Shown here: positions 1 through 8,842 of the stretch, one piece after another
Layout: each line of letters opens with the position of its first letter
Position numbering within the stretch: position 1 is the stretch's first letter
DNA from: Calditrichota bacterium
GTDB taxonomy: Bacteria > Calditrichota > Calditrichia > RBG-13-44-9 > J042
Length of the DNA: 64,000 bases
NCBI GenBank assembly: GCA_013150955.1
Contig: JAADJD010000013.1
Coordinates: forward strand, 27,488-91,487
Direction: 5' to 3'
Position numbers and translations under genes: made by a program
Notes under the pieces: generated by a model
Database searches by the model: none
Told to the model about the DNA's origin: nothing
The model's input: the letters and a program-made list of their open reading frames with translations, nothing else

Positions 1-2
1 TC

Positions 3-65
3 TCCGAAGAACAACGCATGCCCACGCCCTGGGAAAGCCTGGGAAGATGGGAATTGCTTTCTTAA
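3..65 (+). CDS. C-terminal tail of an acyl-CoA carboxylase biotin carboxylase subunit (partial)
   Basis: The window opens inside a reading frame that ends at the TAA at 63-65. The visible tail ends in PWESLGRWELLS. In fused alpha subunits of propionyl- and methylcrotonyl-CoA carboxylases, a PW..L.GWRL stretch marks the entry to the domain between biotin carboxylase and biotin carrier. The next gene begins exactly where such a protein would continue, so this is probably the biotin carboxylase half of a split alpha subunit. Only about 20 residues are visible, so the call rests on this short match and on the neighbour. Confidence 0.4.
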   Translation, partial: SEEQRMPTPWESLGRWELLS

Positions 66-131
66 GCATTGAATTTTGCTCGAAAGGAAAAAATTGCTTA
101 TCTTTGAATAATTTGAAATGAGCGGATAGCG

Positions 132-662
132 ATGGAAAAGAAGTACCGACACCAGGGGGATGAATTCACGGTTCAGATAGCCAACACCTCACCGGATCAA
201 TTCACCATTAGCCTGAACGGTCACCAGCAAGTGATCGACATTCACCCGATCTCGGATCATCGATTGAGTGTACATCGTGAAGGGCAAACCCTGGATGTTT
301 ATGTGGCCGGAACGGATGATGGGTATCAGGTTTTCATAAACGGGCACGTCTTTCACATCGTTCGTGTGGATCGGGAATCGTCTCGTGCGGGCGCCCATGC
401 TCAGGCACAGCAGGATGCATTCGTGGAAAACGTCATCGAAGCCCCGATGCCCGGACGCATCCTGAAAATCTTCGTTCAGGAAGGCCAGGAGATTGAGGCT
501 GATGATCGGCTATTCATTCTGGAAGCCATGAAGATGGAGAACGAGATTCGGGCTCCCCGCTCAGGGGTGGTAAAAAAAATATTCTTCCAGGAAAACGAAC
601 TGGTTTCCCTGGGACAGCCCATCATGGAGTTGGACTTCACCCGGCGTGATCCCGATAGTTAG
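132..662 (+). CDS. Biotin/lipoyl carrier protein of an acyl-CoA or pyruvate/oxaloacetate carboxylase
   Basis: 176 residues. The C-terminal 75 residues form a biotinyl domain with the attachment motif EAMKMEN (K134 is the biotinylated lysine) preceded by the APMPGRI strand. Residues 1-85 are beta-rich and resemble the BT-type barrel that joins carboxylase and carrier in fused propionyl/methylcrotonyl-CoA carboxylase alpha subunits. The carrier shuttles CO2 between biotin carboxylase and carboxyltransferase in the cytoplasm. It lies 66 bp after the presumed biotin carboxylase. The carboxyltransferase is not in the window, so the acyl substrate cannot be told. The ribosome binding site is weak. 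Confidence 0.85.
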   Translation: MEKKYRHQGDEFTVQIANTSPDQFTISLNGHQQVIDIHPISDHRLSVHREGQTLDVYVAGTDDGYQVFINGHVFHIVRVDRESSRAGAHAQAQQDAFVENVIEAPMPGRILKIFVQEGQEIEADDRLFILEAMKMENEIRAPRSGVVKKIFFQENELVSLGQPIMELDFTRRDPDS

Positions 663-784
663 TTTGTTAGCTGTCGCACAAAACGGAAAACAAAATTTTT
701 TAAGCAATTTATATAATTTATGGTTTTACCGATACTTATTCCTATAAACAATAATCAGTTATGAACATTTTCATGCAAATAAAA

Positions 785-802
785 TTCCGCTACAAAGCGG
801 AA
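785..802. terminator. Hairpin, possible bidirectional terminator
   Basis: TTCCGCT / AGCGGAA is a perfect 7-bp stem with an ACAA loop, flanked by AAAA on the left and AAAATT on the right. It follows the biotin carrier gene by about 120 bp and precedes the exported-protein operon. The right flank is A-rich on the + strand, so a T tract is seen mainly on the opposite strand; terminator activity is uncertain. Confidence 0.3.
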
Positions 803-886
803 AAATTGATATTGGTCATACAGAAACGAATGAAAATGCGGATATTGTAAATAAATTAAAATTTTTCATATATCAGGAGGACAATT

Positions 887-2086
887 ATGCGTAGACTCCG
901 CAGTGTGATTTTGAGCCTCATTATTCTGGGAATCCTACCTGGATGGATTTTCGCTGCCATTGAAATTGACCTGACCCTTTTAAACACTCAGGCCAGAGTA
1001 TTTTACGTGGGGGATCTGGACTTTACGAAAACCGGTAATGCACCGGATATCTTTCGGCTAAGCATTCGCAACACCACCTCGGAGCCAGAACCCATTGTGT
1101 TGGAGATTCGAATTCTGTATAACGGTCGGGTTCTGGGTAAAGGCGAGACTAACGATTTTACCATACCGGGGAATAACAATCAATACTACCGAGATATCAT
1201 AATTACCCAATCCGATTTGTTAAAAGGCGCTCTTTTTATCCGCGGTCCCGAGGGGCGGCTCCAGAAAGTCTATCTGAAAAGATACGAGCTGGATATAAAT
1301 CAGCTGGAAGATTTAAAGAATAAAATTTTATCCACCGGACGGTTGCCTTCTGGCCGCTATCAATTCGAGATTCGGGCCCGATCATTAAAAAATCCCGGTG
1401 TGGTATATAGCGAATCCCCGGCACAACTGGGCGATAATACCTTGTTTATTACCAATCCCACTAACGTGCAGCTAATTTTTCCCGGACGTCCCACAGGGGA
1501 TCCCAACATCCCCACCATTTCGACGATTTACCCCTATTTTCAATGGCAGTCGGATGCAAACGTATTCAACATTTACGTTTACGAAAAACGGGCTGAAGAT
1601 CGAAACGTTCAGGATGCACTCAGTCACCCGCCAATCCTGTTCATCGAAGGCTATACCCTGGACCCGGATCAGCGGCAATATCTGTTTCAATATCCCACAT
1701 CCACCCAGCCCATACAGTTTGCGAATGGCGGGCGCAGCGTGGGACCCATTCGGCTGCTGGAACCGGGAAAAATTTACTACTGGTACATCGAAGCGGTCGT
1801 CCCGACCGGTTCTGGAGACAATCAGATCATCAAAAGCGAAGTCTACCATTTCAAGATTCAGGAACGGGTGCCCCAGAACAGTCAGGCCCGGCAAATCATG
1901 ACCATGCTGCAAAACCTCGGGGGAGATGCCCTGTTGCAGCAGATCAAGTTGTTAAAAGAGCAGGGATATGAACCCACTGGTAAAGTGCGATTGAACGGCC
2001 GGGAGATCGACCTGACGGAATTCATCCGCTACATGAATCAATTGCAGGGAACGCAATCTAAGATTGGTAAAATCAGCATTTACTAA
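887..2086 (+). CDS. Exported protein with Ig/fibronectin-like C-terminal part, unknown function
   Basis: 399 residues. It starts with a clear signal peptide (RRLRS, a hydrophobic core of about 16 residues, cleavage near IFAA). The ribosome binding site AGGAGG lies a few bases before the ATG. Residues about 190-330 look like an Ig or fibronectin-III fold (PYFQWQSD early, PGKIYYWYIEA late), as in surface or periplasmic binding modules. The last 70 residues are predicted helical. It is first in a same-strand run with a FecR-domain protein, a barrel-like protein and a CHASE2 cyclase, 24 bp before the FecR gene, so it probably belongs to that envelope system. I do not recognise a specific family. 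Confidence 0.7.
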   Translation: MRRLRSVILSLIILGILPGWIFAAIEIDLTLLNTQARVFYVGDLDFTKTGNAPDIFRLSIRNTTSEPEPIVLEIRILYNGRVLGKGETNDFTIPGNNNQYYRDIIITQSDLLKGALFIRGPEGRLQKVYLKRYELDINQLEDLKNKILSTGRLPSGRYQFEIRARSLKNPGVVYSESPAQLGDNTLFITNPTNVQLIFPGRPTGDPNIPTISTIYPYFQWQSDANVFNIYVYEKRAEDRNVQDALSHPPILFIEGYTLDPDQRQYLFQYPTSTQPIQFANGGRSVGPIRLLEPGKIYYWYIEAVVPTGSGDNQIIKSEVYHFKIQERVPQNSQARQIMTMLQNLGGDALLQQIKLLKEQGYEPTGKVRLNGREIDLTEFIRYMNQLQGTQSKIGKISIY

Positions 2087-2110
2087 CGAAAAAAAGCGAA
2101 AGGGGTATAT

Positions 2111-2797
2111 ATGTTTCGTCGAATCACCTCGTTTTTAATATTTCTTTTTCTGCTATCGGTAACACCGGGCCTATATACCGCCAGTGATTATGTGGCCGTG
2201 GTGATTAAAAGTCGAGGGCGGGTTACCCTGATGCCCAAAGGGAAAACGCGGGCCATTAAGGTGCAGAAAGGCCAGCTGCTGCGGGATGGTGATCGGTTGG
2301 AAACGGGAACTGCCTCATTCTGTGCCATCAAATTCCTGGATGACAAGAGCCTTTTGCGAATTAAAGAAAATTCCACCTGCGTCATCGAAGGGAAAAAGGA
2401 AGGCGAACGAATCGACAAGAACATTCTGGTTGAAGTCGGTTCCTTTTTTGCCAGCATTTTTAAACAGCGGGGGAAGTTCCTGGTAACGACACCGACATCG
2501 GTGGCGTCGGTTAAGGGAACCAAATTCTGGACCATTCAAAAGCGGAACGGTCCCACCATTTACATTGGCATCGAGGGATCCATCGACATTAGCAACGAGG
2601 CCGGGCGTGTTCTCTTGCGAGCCGGTCAAACCGGTATTGTCACCTCGAAAAACCAATTGCCGCAGATTCGGTTAACGGATCCTTCTGAAATCCCATCGGA
2701 AGGGGAAGGGTCGCCCAAAACGCAGATTCTGGAGATCGAATTCAAGAGTCCCGACGGGGGTCAAAAAACGATGCGAATCGAAGTCATTCAAAAATAA
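2111..2797 (+). CDS. FecR-domain exported protein
   Basis: 228 residues with an N-terminal signal peptide (hydrophobic FLIFLFLLSVTPG, cleavage near YTA). Residues 30-190 carry the FecR beta-sandwich pattern: KGQLLRDGDRLETG, SVASVKGTKFW and RAGQTGIV are typical of the stand-alone FecR domain of secreted proteins. It is not the anti-sigma type, since it lacks the N-terminal cytoplasmic region and transmembrane segment. FecR domains of this type are often encoded beside CHASE2-cyclase or surface genes, as here (cyclase two genes downstream). The role in sensing or in scaffolding a surface complex is inferred. AAGGGG precedes the ATG. Confidence 0.8.
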   Translation: MFRRITSFLIFLFLLSVTPGLYTASDYVAVVIKSRGRVTLMPKGKTRAIKVQKGQLLRDGDRLETGTASFCAIKFLDDKSLLRIKENSTCVIEGKKEGERIDKNILVEVGSFFASIFKQRGKFLVTTPTSVASVKGTKFWTIQKRNGPTIYIGIEGSIDISNEAGRVLLRAGQTGIVTSKNQLPQIRLTDPSEIPSEGEGSPKTQILEIEFKSPDGGQKTMRIEVIQK

Positions 2798-2839
2798 AAT
2801 GTTGTAGGGTCTATCAACAGAAAAAGGATGGGGAGAACC

Positions 2840-5239
2840 GTGGAAAGGCGAAAAATTTTGAGTCTTATTCTTCTGTTTGGGGCAATATCCTTGTTTGCCT
2901 CGGGGGTTAAACGGGTTGATGTGCAATTTTCCACGCCGGTCTTTGATGAAGACGCCAATCGGCTCCACCTGGAGCTTACATTAACCAATCGTACATCTTA
3001 CGCCATTCGGGAAGCCCGGGTGTATTATCGCGAGAAAGGAGAGGCCAATTTCAATTGGGAGCGGATGGAGCCTCAGGGATTCCGGTATTTTGCAGTGCTC
3101 AATACCGGACAATTGAATTCCAATTTAATGGAATATTATTTTGACATTGAGTTCGAGGATGGCCTGCACCAGACCTATCCGGATGATGCGCCCGTTGCCA
3201 GCCTATTAAGCTACGCATTGCCCCAGCTGGAAACGCCAGACGAAAACATCATCATTATCAGTCCGGAACCGGGAGAAGAGATTTACACCGATGAATTAAT
3301 CATTACCGTTTCCTTCCCGCGTTTCAGTGCACAGATCGACAAAGAACGCATCCGATTGTTCCTGGACACCTGGGAGGTCTCCAAATCGCGCTTCTTCCAG
3401 GTTTTTGACGATTTTCTCACATTTTCTCCCAATCGGATTCCACCGGGCAAACACCGCATCCGCCTGGAATTATATGATCGAGGGGGGAAATTGCTGGCTC
3501 GCACGGAATGGAGTTTTGTTGCCCATCGCCGTACCGGGCCCAGGGCACTCACCGAAGCGTTAAGTGTTTCCGGAAATGTCTTCCTGGAAAGTCGGCAGGA
3601 GGTGCTTCAGGATGGAAACTCCTCCACCCTGTACAATCGGGCGGGATGGGATATCAACGGGTCTTTTGGCAATCTGCTGTTTGGTACCCGTCTCTTTCTG
3701 TCCAATCAGGAAAGGAAAGATCGCCAGCCAGTCAATCGGTATTCGGCATTCATGCAATATTCATTCTGGAACAATCGCTATTTGCGGGTGGATGTTGGCG
3801 ATAGCTATCCCATTTACGGCCCCAATTCTCTGCAAAACATTTTCGTTCGGGGATACTATGCACAGCTGTTTCTGAAATTTTTGAATCTGGAATTTACCCA
3901 GGGGTACATTCAGCGCGCCATTGACATGCAGGTACCGGCTCCCGGAGACACGGTACTGGGTACCTACCAACGCGACTTAACCGCCATCCGGGCCAGTTTT
4001 GGTGCGCGTCGCAAATTCCAGCTGGGTTTTTCCTATTTGAAAGGAATCGACAACACGAGTTCCATCAACGGCAAAGCCATTGAACCGCCCAAGGAGAATC
4101 TGGTTCTGGGATCCGATATTTACCTGGCCAGTGCCGATCAGCGGTTTGTGCTGGAAGGTTACGTCAACGCCAGTTTCATCAACAACAATATTACCGGTGG
4201 TTCCATTCCGTTCGACACCCTCCGTTCTTCATTACCCGATTCGGGTAAGGGATTGGAAGACATCTATAATACCGCAAAACAGTTCATTACCATCAATCAG
4301 TACCTGAGTCTGATTCCCAGTCTCGCCTATCAAATTCAGGCTCGGGGTCGCTTTTTCCGAAATTATTTCACCATCGTGCTGCAATCTATCGAAGACGGTT
4401 ACTTTAGCATGGGACAACCCTATCTGCTGGCCGATTACCAGGGATTTAGCCTTACGGATAACATCAACCTCTTTCGCAACCAGGTCTTTTTAACCGTTGG
4501 CTTTCAACGATTCCAGAACAATGTGAAAGGCACCAAAAGTACCACCACCGTCACTCAATCTTCCTATCTGAATATTTCCTATTTCCCGACCGGAAATGCT
4601 CCCTCTATTACCATTGGATTCAACAACTACAAACGCGGGAACGATCTGGACAAACCTCCGGCAGAGGACAACACCGAGGAGATTGACCAGCTGGAATTGC
4701 CCGAAAGCAATAACACCAACACCTTCAATTTTTCCACCAGCTATTCGGCCGACATCATGGGTCTGGATAATCAATTTACCATTAATCTGATGAGCTTCCA
4801 GCAACGCGATGATTTCTATCAAAGCGGTAACAGCAATTCCGGGCTGGTTTCGTTCATCACTCGAACGCGTTTTCAATTCCCCCTGATCACGACCCTGGAG
4901 GTTTCTTTGCAGCAAACGGAAAGTGCAAAAGGAACCGATGTGGAAAACCGTATTGAGATGAACAATTTTGGTTTTGGTCTGGAATACCAGCTGGGTAGGT
5001 TGTTTATCCGGTCGGATAATTTGACCGCTGCGTTGAATGCCCAGATCGGCACGGTGAATTCGGTGATTCAGAATGCCAATCAAAGCCTGAAATACACGCG
5101 GGCCTTTGTCAGCGGTCGATTGATTTACAACATGCCTCGAATCGGTCGTTTTTCCGTGAACGCCGATTTCATTAATTACACGGGCGATCAGGCGTATGTC
5201 GACTACATCGTCACCGCGCGCTACGATATAAGTTTTTAA
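2840..5239 (+). CDS. Large exported protein with probable C-terminal outer-membrane beta-barrel
   Basis: About 800 residues. An ATG at 2828 has no properly spaced ribosome binding site; the in-frame GTG at 2840 is preceded by GGGGAG (2830-2835), so I use it. Either start gives a signal peptide (RRKILSLILLFGAISLFASG). Residues 20-230 look like two Ig-like modules (EARVYYREKGEANFNWERM; PPGKHRIRLELYDRGG). From about 240 to the end there are alternating aromatic/hydrophobic strands separated by polar turns, finishing in VTARYDISF with a terminal Phe, as in outer-membrane barrels. It sits between the FecR protein and the CHASE2 cyclase. No family is recognised. Confidence 0.65.
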   Translation: MERRKILSLILLFGAISLFASGVKRVDVQFSTPVFDEDANRLHLELTLTNRTSYAIREARVYYREKGEANFNWERMEPQGFRYFAVLNTGQLNSNLMEYYFDIEFEDGLHQTYPDDAPVASLLSYALPQLETPDENIIIISPEPGEEIYTDELIITVSFPRFSAQIDKERIRLFLDTWEVSKSRFFQVFDDFLTFSPNRIPPGKHRIRLELYDRGGKLLARTEWSFVAHRRTGPRALTEALSVSGNVFLESRQEVLQDGNSSTLYNRAGWDINGSFGNLLFGTRLFLSNQERKDRQPVNRYSAFMQYSFWNNRYLRVDVGDSYPIYGPNSLQNIFVRGYYAQLFLKFLNLEFTQGYIQRAIDMQVPAPGDTVLGTYQRDLTAIRASFGARRKFQLGFSYLKGIDNTSSINGKAIEPPKENLVLGSDIYLASADQRFVLEGYVNASFINNNITGGSIPFDTLRSSLPDSGKGLEDIYNTAKQFITINQYLSLIPSLAYQIQARGRFFRNYFTIVLQSIEDGYFSMGQPYLLADYQGFSLTDNINLFRNQVFLTVGFQRFQNNVKGTKSTTTVTQSSYLNISYFPTGNAPSITIGFNNYKRGNDLDKPPAEDNTEEIDQLELPESNNTNTFNFSTSYSADIMGLDNQFTINLMSFQQRDDFYQSGNSNSGLVSFITRTRFQFPLITTLEVSLQQTESAKGTDVENRIEMNNFGFGLEYQLGRLFIRSDNLTAALNAQIGTVNSVIQNANQSLKYTRAFVSGRLIYNMPRIGRFSVNADFINYTGDQAYVDYIVTARYDISF

Positions 5240-5251
5240 TCCCGAGGGCTG

Positions 5252-7363
5252 ATGAAAAAAAATCGGATCATTCCGCTTTTACTGATTGGCATCCTGGTCT
5301 TTCTACTTTCTGTGATGCTGAGCGCCATTCCGGTGCTCAGCAGCTTAGAATTGCGCACCATCGACTGGCGATTTAGCTGGCGCGGCGTGGAGTCGGTGGA
5401 CGACTCCCCCATTGTCATCGTCACCATCGACGATCAATCGTTTGAATCGTTACCGGATCGTTGGCCCTGGCCCCGCTCGTATTATGCGCACCTGATCGAC
5501 AATCTGGTGGAAGCGGGAGCCAAGGTCATTGGCCTGGACGTGATTTTTGACATCCCCGATCCTTACGGCCCGGAAAAAGACCAGATGCTGGCCGATGCTA
5601 TTCGGCGGGCAGGGAATGTGGTGTTAACCGGGAAACTGGAAGAAACCGTTGGACGGGTGCGCTATCCCTATCTGAATAAACCCATCCCCCTGTTGCTGGA
5701 AGCCGACAGCACCTGGGGCATCGTCGCCATTCAATCCGACAATGATGGCATGTACCGGCGCTATTTTGTAGCCCAACGATATCGCGAACGCTGGTTGCCA
5801 TCGTTTGGCCTGCAGGTCATCCGGAAATACATGAATTACGGCCCGGAAGTAAAGCCTGTCCGGCAATCCAAAGGTTTTCGCTTCGGCGAATTCTTCATCC
5901 CTCTGTACGATGCCAACACCATGTTGATTAATTTCGCCGGCCCTCGAAAAACCTTCCCGTACTATTCTTTCGATACGGTGATTGATGACGAAGACTTTGA
6001 CCTGAAAGGCGAATTTGACCTGGACTATTTCTACGAGTTGCTGCATGAAGGGGTGTTCAAGGATAAAATCGTCCTGGTGGGTTCGACGGTTTCGGAACTG
6101 CATGACAACTTCCCCACGCCATTCCTGGAATACACCGACAGCCGGGGCAACCGGTTTAAGGCCGAAATGCCCGGAGTGGAAATCCACGCCAATGCCATTC
6201 GTACCATTCTCAACAGCCTGTATTATTACCAGATCAATCCGGTCCTCTTTTTCATCCTGGTCCTGATACTCATTTTCTTTATTCAATTCATCACCTTTCG
6301 CCTGCCCACCGTGGCGGCGGTTTTATTCACCCTGGGGATGATCATTGCCTACAATTTGCTTCAATTTTACCTGTTTGCCAATCACCACCTGATCATGGAA
6401 ATGGTCTTTCCCACGCTGGCGATTTTCCTTTCTTTTGTGGGGAACAATATTTATCAATACATCATCACCCAGCGGGAAAAGCAAATGATTTTTGGGGCCT
6501 TTCAGCAATACGTACCGGAGAAGGTGGTCAAGGAACTGCTGGCTCATCCGGAAAAATTAACCCTGGGTGGAGAGGAGCGATTCATGACCGTCATGTTTTC
6601 TGACGTGGCCAATTTCACATCCATTTCAGAAAACATGACCCCTCGCGAACTGGTCAATCTGATTAATGAATACCTCTCGGAAATGACCGATATCATCCTG
6701 AAATACGATGGCATCATCGATAAATATGAAGGGGATGCCATCATGGCCGAATTTGGCGCTCCGGTTTATTTTGATGATCACGCCATCAAGGCCTGCGCCG
6801 CGGCACTGGAGATGCAAAAGCGGCTGAAGGAGCTGGGAGAACGCTGGCGAAAACAAAATCGGCCGGTGCTGACCTGCCGGGTGGGTATCAACAGCGGTAA
6901 CATGATTGTCGGCAATATGGGATCGCGCAAGGTGTTTGATTACACGGTGCTGGGAGACGAAGTAAACCTGGCTTCCCGGTTGGAAGGGGCCAACAAGATT
7001 TTCAAAACCAATATCATGATTTCCGAAAGTACCCACAAACTGGTTAAGGAACACTTTATTACCCGTCCACTGGACCTGCTACGGGTAAAAGGAAAGAAAA
7101 AACCGGTGCAGGTGTTCGAACTGATTGCTCGACGGGACGAAAAATTGCCCACCAGCTTCCGGGAGATTTTGCCGGTTTACGTGAACGGCATTCGCTACTA
7201 CCAGACCCGCCAGTGGGACAAGGCCATCGAATGCTTCAGCTACTGCCTGCGCATTAAACCAGACGATGGGCCGTCCGAGCAATACCTACAGCGAGTGAAA
7301 GCATACAAACAAAATCCCCCGCCACCTGACTGGGACGGGGTCTTTACTCTGACCACCAAATGA
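5252..7363 (+). CDS. CHASE2-sensor class III adenylate/guanylate cyclase
   Basis: 703 residues. A transmembrane helix (7-27) is followed by an extracytoplasmic CHASE2 domain (about 35-320) and then three close transmembrane helices (331-400), the usual CHASE2 topology. The cytoplasmic catalytic domain (440-620) has both metal aspartates (FSDVANFT D451; YEGDAIMAEFG D495), the purine-recognition lysine K491, T565 in DYTVLGDE, and the transition-state pair N572/R576 in NLASRLE. The K/T pair suggests ATP as substrate (class IIIb-like). The C-terminus (640-690) looks like a TPR hairpin. It should make cyclic nucleotide in response to a periplasmic cue, perhaps relayed by the FecR and barrel proteins upstream. 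GAGGG precedes the ATG. Confidence 0.9.
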   Translation: MKKNRIIPLLLIGILVFLLSVMLSAIPVLSSLELRTIDWRFSWRGVESVDDSPIVIVTIDDQSFESLPDRWPWPRSYYAHLIDNLVEAGAKVIGLDVIFDIPDPYGPEKDQMLADAIRRAGNVVLTGKLEETVGRVRYPYLNKPIPLLLEADSTWGIVAIQSDNDGMYRRYFVAQRYRERWLPSFGLQVIRKYMNYGPEVKPVRQSKGFRFGEFFIPLYDANTMLINFAGPRKTFPYYSFDTVIDDEDFDLKGEFDLDYFYELLHEGVFKDKIVLVGSTVSELHDNFPTPFLEYTDSRGNRFKAEMPGVEIHANAIRTILNSLYYYQINPVLFFILVLILIFFIQFITFRLPTVAAVLFTLGMIIAYNLLQFYLFANHHLIMEMVFPTLAIFLSFVGNNIYQYIITQREKQMIFGAFQQYVPEKVVKELLAHPEKLTLGGEERFMTVMFSDVANFTSISENMTPRELVNLINEYLSEMTDIILKYDGIIDKYEGDAIMAEFGAPVYFDDHAIKACAAALEMQKRLKELGERWRKQNRPVLTCRVGINSGNMIVGNMGSRKVFDYTVLGDEVNLASRLEGANKIFKTNIMISESTHKLVKEHFITRPLDLLRVKGKKKPVQVFELIARRDEKLPTSFREILPVYVNGIRYYQTRQWDKAIECFSYCLRIKPDDGPSEQYLQRVKAYKQNPPPPDWDGVFTLTTK

Positions 7364-7408
7364 TCATCCCTTGCGTTGGTGGTAAATTATCTCCGATTTT
7401 GTTTTCGC

Positions 7409-7748
7409 CTACGAATTACACGAATTCACTCGAATAAAATCATTAAACCGCGAATTACACGAATGAAACCCAAAAATATCTACAAAACCACGAATAAATC
7501 CTGGAACACATTTTTATCCAGACATCACCAGATGGATTTTATTATCCCAAATAAAGCGTTAAACCACGAAACAAGCGAATGAATTCTAAAATAATCAATA
7601 AAATAGCGAATATATCCGGGAAAACATTTTCATCCAGATAGAATCCAGTGCATTTTATTATTTTTATTGGTGTTCATTCGTGTCATTCGTAGGCTATTGC
7701 ATAATCTGGGTTAATTCGTGCAATTCGTGGGCTAATGCATAATTTGGG
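7409..7748. repeat. Tandem and nested copies of an ATTCGTG-family intergenic repeat
   Basis: This fills most of the 420-bp convergent gap 7364-7783, which holds no gene. Two diverged units of about 105 bp (7440-7545 and 7556-7660) share TTAAACC(G/A)CGAA at one end, TTTTCATCCAGA in the middle and GGATTTTATTAT or CATTTTATTAT at the other. Right ends of the form ATTCGTGtcATTCGTaGGCTATTGCATAATCTGGG-like sequence occur twice (about 7673-7710 and 7711-7748). The left end CCCAAATAAAGCG (7546 on) is roughly the reverse complement of the right end. The same family occurs near 19.4, 53.7 and 60.8 kb. Confidence 0.75.
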
Positions 7749-7783
7749 AATAACGGAAAGAGCAAAAGGCATCCATGGCCGGT

Positions 7784-8671
7784 TCAGGAGTCGTAGCTCC
7801 AGCGGCTTTTGTCCCGAAAATCCTCACCCCAGCGCAATTTACTGTTCAGCAAGGCAAAGAAGTCGCTTTTTTCGTGCTTTACCAGGCGTGTGGTATATTC
7901 CGCTTTTTCAATCAAAATCCGGGTCCGACTCTTACAATAACGGACATCCCGGCCATCGCCCACCACAACCACTTCCGGGTGCTCTGTATAAACGGTTGCC
8001 GAAATCTTCACCGTGTCCGGCAAAATAACCGGGCGATTGGTTAGCGAGTGAGGTGCAATGGGATTGATAATCAGCACTTTTGTGGATGGGATGACAATAG
8101 GTCCCCCCACCGATAGCGAGTATCCGGTCGACCCCGTTGGCGTGGAGATCAGCAGCCCATCGGCAATATAATTGTTCAAGTACCGCTCATTTACTTTGGT
8201 GGTAATCTGAATGACCCGCGGGGAACTTCCCTTGTCGATGGTAATTTCGTTCAAGGCGTAAATGGGCCGGGAATCGCCCTCGATGGTTGCCCGCACCATC
8301 AACCGCTCTTCAATGTGATATCTCCCCTGCAAGATCTCTTCAAAGATCACCTCAAATTTCTCCAGGGGGATTTCCGTTAAAAATCCCAGTCCCCCAACGT
8401 TCACCCCCAGAATGGGGATTTGTTCGTGGTAAACCAGTTGAACGGTTTTAAGAATGGTTCCATCCCCACCAAAGGCCAGGATCATGTCAAACCCCTTATC
8501 GATGTGCTTTTCGGAAAAGGTGGGGAAATCCCGAATGGGAAATTGAGAGGTCTCCACAATCTGTTCGGAGAGGGCCACCTCTACGCGGTGTTTCTTGAAC
8601 CAGCTGAGCAGATAAGGTAATCGTTCCCAGAAAAGTTTCTTCCGAACATTGGCAATGAGTGCAAATTTCAA
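7784..8671 (-). CDS. nadK: NAD kinase
   Basis: 295 residues, the usual size. It phosphorylates NAD to NADP with ATP or polyphosphate in the cytosol. Seen: the GGDG motif (68-71) in AFGGDGTIL; GLLISTPTGSTGYSLSVGGP in the second domain; and the NE motif in ALNEITID. The start is a TTG at 8671 with AAAGGAG 7 bp upstream; no nearer ATG keeps the N-terminal strand KFALIAN. It runs towards the cyclase gene and is separated from it by the repeat array. It appears to be a single-gene unit, divergent from trmB. Confidence 0.95.
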   Translation of the reverse strand: MKFALIANVRKKLFWERLPYLLSWFKKHRVEVALSEQIVETSQFPIRDFPTFSEKHIDKGFDMILAFGGDGTILKTVQLVYHEQIPILGVNVGGLGFLTEIPLEKFEVIFEEILQGRYHIEERLMVRATIEGDSRPIYALNEITIDKGSSPRVIQITTKVNERYLNNYIADGLLISTPTGSTGYSLSVGGPIVIPSTKVLIINPIAPHSLTNRPVILPDTVKISATVYTEHPEVVVVGDGRDVRYCKSRTRILIEKAEYTTRLVKHEKSDFFALLNSKLRWGEDFRDKSRWSYDS

Positions 8672-8842
8672 CGTGTCGCTCCTTTATTTTTGCGCACGAA
8701 CGTATCAAATTAACCGCTTCCCCTGATTCAATCAAGCCTTTTCCTGAAAGTTCACCTGCCCGGATGGAAACGATCAAATTGGTACTTGATTTAACCGGGG
8801 ATTCCAATCTATTTTTAACGCTTCAAAAAAATATACAACACC

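Noticed and set aside
7409..7748. Possible CRISPR array
   Set aside because: Units are about 105 bp, diverged and without regular unique spacers; the same sequence occurs elsewhere as single copies.
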